Below, piece after piece: positions 6,019 through 10,086 of a stretch of 10,086 nucleotides of DNA. Source of the stretch: Clostridia bacterium (GTDB lineage: Bacteria; Bacillota; Clostridia; UMGS1883); NCBI GenBank assembly GCA_021202495.1, contig JAJQCX010000150.1:1-10086 (forward strand). The letters run 5' to 3'. Numbering within the stretch: the first letter of the stretch is position 1; each line of letters begins with the position of its first letter. The notes beneath the pieces were generated by a model. The model was not told the origin of the DNA, made no database searches, and saw nothing but the letters and a program-made list of their open reading frames with translations. The position numbers and the translations under genes were made by a program.

Positions 6019-6690
6019 TTATCCCGCCTTAAAATATTCCGTCTCATACGCCTCAAGCAAATTTTTAACCTCAACAACACCCTCCGGCGCATTTCTCCCG
6101 CTCCTGTTTATCCATATTGCCCCAAGCCCCGCATTCTTCGCGCAGGCAACGTCGTTTGTGAGCGAATCGCCGATATGTACAACTCCTTTTCCGTCAAGCC
6201 CCTCGGAATTCAACGCCAGGTCAAATAACTCGCCTCTCGGCTTATAGGAGCGCGCGTCCTCGCTTGTGTATATCCCGTCGGGGCAAAGAGCATGAAAAGC
6301 GACCGCCTTTTCAATGTCGGCTCGATCCACGTTTGACACAATGTATATCGGCGCTCTCCGCTTTTCAAAAAATTCCTTTGCCTCGGGAAAGATAGGCGGC
6401 TTTGCCCACTGCTCAAATAAAGCCTCGGCAAGCACATTTTCATCGGCGGACGAGTGAAAATGACGTATTGTATTGACAAGTGCGCCGTATTCCAGCTCTC
6501 TCTGCGTCTTAAAGCTTTCGCCGAAGGCTCTCCCCGTCTCCTCGTTCAAATCCTTCCACCAATATTTTATTACCTCTCCCGCGCTTTCGGCGTCGCCCTT
6601 TTCGCAAATTTCCCGCGAAACTCTCTCCACCACAGCCTCATCCTCATACACAACCGTCCCGTAAAAATCAATAAATACCGCGTCAACCAT
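6019..6690 (-). CDS. HAD-superfamily hydrolase (haloacid dehalogenase/phosphatase type)
   Basis: A 223-residue cytoplasmic HAD protein with all four motifs: I, FIDFYGTV with nucleophile D8; II, YIVSNVDR with S119; III, K150 in SYKPRGELF; and IV, HIGDSLTNDV with D175 and D180. Between motif I and II lies a helical C1 cap (about 15-100). Motif I has Y10 where phosphatases usually carry the second aspartate; DxYGT is typical of haloacid-dehalogenase-like members and of many uncharacterised clostridial HADs, so the substrate cannot be told. Length is normal. ATG 6688-6690 is 2 nt after the stop of the NimA-like gene, so the two form one transcriptional unit. No terminator follows; the DUF3990 promoter begins at once, so read-through into that pair is possible. 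Confidence 0.88.
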   Translation of the reverse strand: MVDAVFIDFYGTVVYEDEAVVERVSREICEKGDAESAGEVIKYWWKDLNEETGRAFGESFKTQRELEYGALVNTIRHFHSSADENVLAEALFEQWAKPPIFPEAKEFFEKRRAPIYIVSNVDRADIEKAVAFHALCPDGIYTSEDARSYKPRGELFDLALNSEGLDGKGVVHIGDSLTNDVACAKNAGLGAIWINRSGRNAPEGVVEVKNLLEAYETEYFKAG

Positions 6691-6692
6691 GC

Positions 6693-7163
6693 CTATCGCC
6701 TCTCTTTTCCTGTGATCTGTATTGGCGTTATTTCAATCATAATCATCCTTTTCAACGAACCCTTGCAATGCTCCTCAACATTTTCCGCCATCTCCGGCGC
6801 AAGACGCGACATCATTTTTTTAACCGCGTCAATTTTCCCCTCTCTCTCCTCGATTATCCGCGCCGTCCCGAACACAACCGCGCTCGCGTAGTCGGTCGTG
6901 AGCTTTTCCTTTTCAATCTCATGGCGCGAAACAACCGTGAAGCACACCTTTTCGTTTCTTCTTATCGCGTCGCTTTTGTGACTTTCGCCGTTTGTCGCGT
7001 GAATATAAATTTTCCCCTCGACAAACGCGTAATTCACCGGCACTCCGTAGGGAAATCCGTCGTCCCCTTCAACCGAAAGCACGCCCCAATCTTCAGTGCA
7101 AAGTATTTCCCGCGCTCTCGCCTCGTCAACCTCTCTGTCCTTTCGTCTCATTTCACGAAACAT
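6693..7163 (-). CDS. Pyridoxamine 5'-phosphate oxidase-like FMN-binding split-barrel protein, NimA-like
   Basis: A 156-residue flavin-binding split-barrel protein. The start MFREMRRKDREV is typical of the clostridial branch annotated as 5-nitroimidazole resistance (NimA-like). Other landmarks are WGVLSVEGDDGFPYGVPVNYAF (about 26-47), KIYIHATNGESHKSDAI (about 51-67) with the HK pair at 62-63, VVFGTARIIE (about 96-105) and a C-terminal IEITPIQITGKE. Family members bind FMN or related cofactors; only a few have been shown to reduce nitroimidazoles, so resistance should not be assumed. ATG 7161-7163 is preceded by GGGAGG (core at 7172-7176). It is first in a unit with the HAD gene. A TATAAT at 7232-7237 on the minus strand, inside the 95-bp repeat, could be its -10, but no good -35 accompanies it. 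Confidence 0.88.
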   Translation of the reverse strand: MFREMRRKDREVDEARAREILCTEDWGVLSVEGDDGFPYGVPVNYAFVEGKIYIHATNGESHKSDAIRRNEKVCFTVVSRHEIEKEKLTTDYASAVVFGTARIIEEREGKIDAVKKMMSRLAPEMAENVEEHCKGSLKRMIMIEITPIQITGKERR

Positions 7164-7210
7164 TCAATCAACCTCCCAATGCTTCAAATCATTTAAAATT
7201 CATTTTCCAA

Positions 7211-7400
7211 AACCTTGCGTCTCCCGCCCATATTATAAACCGCAAACGCTCCGTAAAATTCTCGCTATACTGTCTCTCGAGAAGGCTCAAGCGGCACGCT
7301 TGCTCAACCTTGCGTCTCCCACCCATATTATAAATCGCGGACGCGCAGTAAAATCCTTGCTATACTATCTCGCGAGAAGGCTCAAGCGGCACGCTTGCGC
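7211..7400. repeat. 95-bp direct tandem repeat (two units) running into the TetR gene
   Basis: Unit 1 is 7211-7305 and unit 2 is 7306-7400; aligned by eye they differ at 11 of 95 positions with no gaps. Each carries a TATTATAAA stretch, a CTATACT segment, and the palindrome CAAGCG-GCA-CGCTTG (7288-7302 and 7383-7397). A third partial copy of the 25-nt terminal block follows at 7401-7425. Unit 2 contains the stop codon and last codons of the TetR gene; unit 1 lies beyond the stop. Confidence 0.88.
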
Positions 7401-7935
7401 GAGAAGGATCCAACGGCACGTTGGTTATTGTGTCGCACATTTCCGCGACCAAATCCAACACCGCTCCCGCATCGGCGGGAGCGTTTTGCAAATACGCGTT
7501 AAACGCCCCGTGAATGGAAAAGCTCAGCCGTGTGCTCCACGCCAAATCGCCGCGCCATTCGGGATGTATTCCATACATCGCCTCCGTCGTGCTCTTTTCC
7601 ACACACCGCACAAAATCGCCCGCCTGCTTGCCCGAAAATACAATGTCAATCAAGCTTTTTTGGTCGACATAGGAAAGGCACATCCTTTTCACAATCTCGC
7701 TCGTTGTAAGCGGCACGTCCGACGCAATGCTCGCCGCCGCCTTTTGCGCAATCTCATTTTCCAAAAAATCCGACAAATCATATATGTCCTTAAAATGTAA
7801 ATAAAACGTCGCCTTGTTTATCTCCGCTCTCTCGCACGGCTCCTTCACCGTTATCTTCTCCAACGCCTTCCTCGCCCGCAGCTCCAAAAACGCGTTTATT
7901 ATGCTCCGCCTCGTCTTCTGTACCCTCAAATCCAT
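7360..7935 (-). CDS. TetR/AcrR-family regulator with a repeat-encoded C-terminal tail
   Basis: About 191 residues. The N-terminus has the TetR DNA-binding domain (VQKTRRSIINAFLELRARK, then ITVKEPCERAEINKATFYLHF and KDIYDLSDFL, about residues 5-58). The rest is a helical ligand or dimer domain with no recognisable ligand motif. The last 19 residues are a duplication, VPLDPSR-AS-VPLEPSREIV, encoded by the hairpin repeat at 7360-7425; a normal TetR end would fall near MCDTITN. I prefer ATG 7933-7935 because GGAG (7945-7948) is spaced well from it. The alternatives ATG 7948-7950 and GTG 7969-7971 sit next to or inside a strong hairpin. A promoter at 8164-8192 probably transcribes it, leaving a leader of about 220 nt. 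It may control itself and the divergent glgB, but nothing shows its target. Confidence 0.82.
   Translation of the reverse strand: MDLRVQKTRRSIINAFLELRARKALEKITVKEPCERAEINKATFYLHFKDIYDLSDFLENEIAQKAAASIASDVPLTTSEIVKRMCLSYVDQKSLIDIVFSGKQAGDFVRCVEKSTTEAMYGIHPEWRGDLAWSTRLSFSIHGAFNAYLQNAPADAGAVLDLVAEMCDTITNVPLDPSRASVPLEPSREIV
7401..7425. repeat. Third, partial copy of the repeat block with a compensated stem
   Basis: GAGAAGG followed by the palindrome CCAACG-GCA-CGTTGG (7410-7424). Compared with CAAGCG-GCA-CGCTTG in the two full units, both arms have changed so pairing is kept. It encodes the VPLDPSR copy of the TetR tail. Confidence 0.75.
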
Positions 7936-7953
7936 AACCTCAATCTCCATTCC

Positions 7954-7969
7954 GCCGCCTTGCGGCGGC
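7954..7969 (-). other. Strong GC hairpin just upstream of the TetR start
   Basis: GCCGCC (7954-7959) and GGCGGC (7964-7969) form a perfect 6-bp stem; in the minus-strand RNA the loop is GCAA, a GNRA tetraloop. It lies 4 nt from the ATG at 7948-7950 and 18 nt from the preferred ATG at 7933-7935, so it would hinder use of the former. Confidence 0.6.
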
Positions 7970-7979
7970 ACCGATTATA

Positions 7980-8083
7980 AACGTGAAAAAGGAACAAGCA
8001 GATTGCCGTTATTCTGAGCGCCGACGTATACAGATACTTCAAGCTCAGAATAATGGTGAGATGCGCCGTTAATTTTTCACGTT
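7980..8083. repeat. Nested two-tier palindromic element, unknown function
   Basis: The outer arms are AACGTGAAAAA (7980-7990) and TTTTTCACGTT (8073-8083), an 11-bp perfect inverted repeat that continues as AAC/GTT after two mismatches. The inner arms are TTATTCTGAGC (8009-8019) and GCTCAGAATAA (8043-8053), also perfect over 11 bp, enclosing a 23-nt loop. The two flanks between tiers are 18 and 19 nt, so the element is nearly symmetric at about 104 bp. It could be a miniature mobile element with terminal inverted repeats or a structured leader of the TetR transcript. No convincing coding frame lies inside. Confidence 0.65.
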
Positions 8084-8103
8084 AATCCTCACTTTTAAAC
8101 ATC

Positions 8104-8119
8104 TGTCGATTATCCGACA
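8104..8119. promoter_or_regulatory. Possible regulator operator between TetR and glgB
   Basis: TGTCG (8104-8108), 6 nt, CGACA (8115-8119) is a 16-bp dyad, a size common for TetR-family operators, placed in the divergent intergenic region about 20 nt upstream of the plus-strand -35. Only position and symmetry support it. Confidence 0.3.
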
Positions 8120-8137
8120 CTTTTCTATTTTCGTCTG

Positions 8138-8165
8138 TTGCACCTCAGTTTTCTTTTGATATAAT
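8138..8165 (+). promoter_or_regulatory. Promoter toward glgB
   Basis: TTGCAC (8138-8143), 16 bp, TATAAT (8160-8165). Transcription from about 8172 would give a glgB leader of roughly 225 nt that includes the second hairpin plus heptamer element. Confidence 0.55.
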
Positions 8166-8192
8166 TATACCCGAAAAATAACTCCGCGTCAA
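8164..8192 (-). promoter_or_regulatory. Promoter toward the TetR gene, overlapping the glgB promoter
   Basis: On the minus strand TTGACG (8187-8192), 17 bp, TATAAT (8164-8169). Its -10 shares two bases with the plus-strand -10, so the two promoters are back to back and polymerases would exclude each other. The TetR leader would run through the nested palindrome at 7980-8083. Confidence 0.65.
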
Positions 8193-8231
8193 CCAACCTG
8201 CGCAAGCGTGCCGCGCCGCGTCATCTCGCGC
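8191..8231. repeat. Degenerate inverted copy of the TetR-tail repeat
   Basis: GCGCAAGCGTGCCGC (8200-8214) is the exact reverse complement of 7386-7400. Before it, AACCAAC (8191-8197) matches the reverse complement of bases just after the third copy, and CTCGCG follows at the right distance within one base. The fragment therefore looks like a shortened copy in opposite orientation on the other side of the TetR gene. Confidence 0.5.
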
Positions 8232-8317
8232 TCAACTTCGCAATAAACTTGCAGCTTCTTACCCGCGAATTAAACTTTCGGGCAATTCCGCCGCAATCCC
8301 CCACCATAATATCAATT
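8232..8317. other. Part of the glgB leader with no recognised element
   Basis: Within the gene-free stretch 7936-8397, which otherwise holds the elements listed separately, this segment shows only weak short complementarities (CCCG/CGGG near 8262-8282). I see no riboswitch, terminator or open reading frame in it. Confidence 0.5.
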
Positions 8318-8377
8318 GAAATTTTGCCCCGCAAAATTTCTTCCTTAACTTCACACTCCACACTTCAAACTCAACAC
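8318..8377. repeat. Hairpin plus heptamer-repeat element, copy 2
   Basis: Perfect 10-bp stem with 3-nt loop (GAAATTTTGC at 8318-8327, CCC, GCAAAATTTC at 8331-8340), then TTCCTT (8341-8346), then four 7-mers TTCACAC, TCCACAC, TTCAAAC, TCAACAC (8350-8377). Copy 1 at 1006-1060 has the same order and dimensions, but the stem differs at three base pairs that remain paired and the 7-mer is different. It lies just upstream of the glgB ribosome binding site. Confidence 0.7.
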
Positions 8378-8397
8378 TAAAAAAGAGGTGCTTCACA

Positions 8398-10086
8398 ATG
8401 GACTTTTACTCCTTCTACACCGGCGGCGAATTTCACGCCCACGAATTTCTTGGCGCACATTATCACTCCGGCAAAACATTTTTCCGCGTCTTTGCCCCCG
8501 CGGCGCAGTCAATCGACGTCATAGGCGATTTTAATTCATGGACTCCCACCCCCATGCACCGCATCCACGACGGCAACTTTTGGGAGGCTGAGATTAACAA
8601 CGCCCGCCCCGGCATGATGTATAAATACCGCATCACATCATCATCCGGCACAGTCGAACACACCGACCCATTCGCCCGCGCGATGGAGCTTCGCCCCGCC
8701 TCCGCTTCGGTAATTTGCGATTTTGACTATTCATTTAGCGACGCCGCATGGATGAAAAAGCGCAGCGACATGCGCCAAAAACCGCTCAATATCTACGAAA
8801 TGCACTTCGGCTCGTGGAAAAAGCCCGGAGAAGAGAGCGACAAGTGGTATACATATTCCGAGCTCGCCCCCATGATAATCCCCTACCTAAAAGAACACGG
8901 CTATAACTACCTCGAGCTCATGCCGCTCGCCGAGCATCCGTGCGACGAATCCTGGGGCTATCAGCAGACGGGCTTTTTCGCCCCCACCTCCCGCTACGGA
9001 AAGCCCGAGGAGCTGATGTATTTTGTCGACGAATGCCACAAAAACAATATCGGCGTCATATTGGACTTTGTCAGCGTTCATTTCGCCTCGGATTATTACG
9101 CTCTCGCCCGCTTCGACGGCACGCCGCTCTACGAGTACCCCAACAGCGCCGTCGGCGTCAGCGAATGGGGCAGCTGCAACTTCATGCACTCTCGCGGAGA
9201 GGTTCGCAGCTTTCTCCAATCCGCGGCGAATTTCTGGCTTTCCGAGTACCATTTCGACGGTCTGCGCTTTGACGCAATAAGCAACCTCATCTATTGGCAG
9301 GGCGACAAAAAGCGCGGCGTCAACGGCGCAACTGTCGACTTTCTGCGAAAAATGACCTCCACTCTCCACACAAAACACCCCGGCGTCATGCTCTCCGCCG
9401 AGGACTCGACCGATTTTGACGGCGTCACCCGCCCCGTCTCCGAGGGCGGCTTGGGCTTTGACTACAAGTGGGACATGGGCTGGATGAACGACACATTGAG
9501 CTACTTCCAATCCCCCGAACCCGAAAAGTGCGATAAATACCACTCTCTCGCCTTTTCGATGATGTATTACTATAACGAGCGCTATCTTCTCCCCCTCTCG
9601 CACGACGAGGTTGTCCACGGCAAAGCGACAATAGTGCAAAAGATGAACGGCGAATACGAAAAAAAGTTTCCCGCCGCGCGCGCCTTTTACATCTATATGT
9701 ACGCCCACCCCGGCAAAAAGCTCAACTTCATGGGCAGCGAGCTCGCCCATCTTCGCGAATGGGACGAAAAGCGCGAGCTTGATTGGTCAATCCTTCGCTA
9801 CCCCCTTCACGATTCGTTCAACAAATTCATCAAAGACCTGAACCGCATCTATCTTTCCCACCCCGCACTTTCGGAGCGCGACTACGATCCCTCCGGCTTT
9901 TCGTGGCTTTTGTGCAACACCGAGCGCCCCGCCTGCTATGCCTTCGAGCGCGTTTCCGCCTCCGAGCGCATAACAGCCGTGTTCAATTTTTCCGACAGCC
10001 CGCAGGCGCTTGAATTTTATTCCCCCTCCCCTCTCACGCTCCTTCTTGCAAGCGACAGCGACGTCTATTCCGGCACAACCCACTCC
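8398..10086 (+). CDS. glgB: GlgB, 1,4-alpha-glucan branching enzyme, 3' end missing
   Basis: GlgB makes alpha-1,6 branches in glycogen by cutting an alpha-1,4 chain and moving it. The 563 visible residues read without interruption to the window end. An N-terminal CBM48 covers about 25-110 (FFRVFAPAAQSIDVIGDFNSW near 28-48), and the GH13 barrel follows from about 130 (IYEMHFGSW). The four GH13 regions are present: DFVSVH (D223-H228), GLRFDA with nucleophile D292, LSAEDST with acid/base E335, and LSHDE with transition-state aspartate D403. WGYQQTGFFAPTSRYG (186-201) is typical of branching enzymes. The C-terminal beta domain starts near 500 and loses roughly 50-80 residues. ATG 8398-8400 has AGAGGTG (8384-8390) at good spacing. 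It lies on the minority strand, and other glycogen genes may follow beyond the window. The enzyme call is firm. Confidence 0.95.
   Translation, partial: MDFYSFYTGGEFHAHEFLGAHYHSGKTFFRVFAPAAQSIDVIGDFNSWTPTPMHRIHDGNFWEAEINNARPGMMYKYRITSSSGTVEHTDPFARAMELRPASASVICDFDYSFSDAAWMKKRSDMRQKPLNIYEMHFGSWKKPGEESDKWYTYSELAPMIIPYLKEHGYNYLELMPLAEHPCDESWGYQQTGFFAPTSRYGKPEELMYFVDECHKNNIGVILDFVSVHFASDYYALARFDGTPLYEYPNSAVGVSEWGSCNFMHSRGEVRSFLQSAANFWLSEYHFDGLRFDAISNLIYWQGDKKRGVNGATVDFLRKMTSTLHTKHPGVMLSAEDSTDFDGVTRPVSEGGLGFDYKWDMGWMNDTLSYFQSPEPEKCDKYHSLAFSMMYYYNERYLLPLSHDEVVHGKATIVQKMNGEYEKKFPAARAFYIYMYAHPGKKLNFMGSELAHLREWDEKRELDWSILRYPLHDSFNKFIKDLNRIYLSHPALSERDYDPSGFSWLLCNTERPACYAFERVSASERITAVFNFSDSPQALEFYSPSPLTLLLASDSDVYSGTTHS

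Noticed and set aside
6019..6690. Inactivated HAD enzyme because motif I is DFYGT
   Set aside because: A tyrosine there is normal in haloacid-dehalogenase-like members; the nucleophile and the other motifs are intact.
6693..7163. Nitroimidazole resistance gene
   Set aside because: The family is broad and mostly uncharacterised; sequence alone does not support a resistance role.
7232..7260. Promoter for the NimA-like gene inside repeat unit 1
   Set aside because: A good TATAAT is present, but the bases 17 bp upstream (AATTTT) are not a convincing -35, and the second unit has the same box without an adjacent gene start.
7279..7305. Repeat hairpin as an intrinsic terminator for the TetR gene
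   Set aside because: The 6-bp stem is not followed by a T-run in either direction.
7211..7425. CRISPR-like array from the repeated blocks
   Set aside because: Only two full 95-bp units and one partial one, adjacent with no unique spacers, and part of the repeat is coding.
7931..8083. Short minus-strand reading frame through the nested palindrome
   Set aside because: The frame stays open for about 50 codons but has no ATG or GTG with a ribosome site and would be constrained by the palindrome.
8887..9750. Long minus-strand frame opposite glgB
   Set aside because: It is a by-product of codon composition in glgB, whose catalytic motifs are unambiguous in the plus frame.

Overview
The window reads as chromosome of a spore-forming Clostridia bacterium (Firmicutes), most likely an uncultured gut-type lineage. 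The clearest marker is a SipL-like spore-coat morphogenesis protein (three SPOCS/DUF3794-type repeats plus a C-terminal LysM) behind a good match to a mother-cell sigma-E promoter. An ECF biotin transporter component (BioY) behind BirA-type operators, a YtqA/YhcC-type radical SAM protein, MltG and the glycogen-branching enzyme GlgB fit the same group. No rRNA, tRNA, insertion sequence or CRISPR array was seen.

Layout, left to right. (1) 1-517, minus: bioY, cut by the window edge, with a consensus promoter inside two tandem biotin-repressor-like palindromes. (2) 613-3000, minus: mltG, then a radical SAM gene overlapping it by 4 nt, then a small four-helix-bundle (S23/IVS-type) gene; a hairpin plus 7-nt-repeat element lies between the last two. 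(3) 3001-3107: divergent promoters, sigma-A-like for mltG and sigma-E-like for sipL. (4) 3108-4616, plus: sipL, converging through a shared bidirectional terminator on (5) 4650-5961, minus: a DUF3990 gene overlapping an HTH_XRE gene by 14 nt, driven by a consensus promoter with a perfect palindrome in its spacer. This is a toxin-antitoxin-like arrangement. (6) 6019-7163, minus: a two-gene unit of a NimA-like FMN-binding split-barrel protein and a HAD hydrolase. (7) 7211-7425: a 95-bp tandem repeat that runs into the end of a TetR-family gene (7360-7935, minus) and encodes its duplicated C-terminal tail. (8) 7936-8397: a long intergenic region with a nested palindromic element, back-to-back promoters, a degenerate inverted copy of the TetR-tail repeat and a second hairpin plus 7-nt-repeat element. 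(9) 8398-10086, plus: glgB, cut by the window end.

Most genes are on the minus strand, and the plus strand looks C-richer than G-richer whichever way genes point, which suggests the minus strand is the leading strand here.

The parts most worth pursuing are the DUF3990/HTH pair with its embedded operator, the two hairpin plus heptamer elements whose stems differ by compensatory changes, the hairpin repeat domesticated as the TetR tail, and the nested palindrome in the TetR leader. All functional statements rest on reading the sequence and remembered family features; no database search was run.
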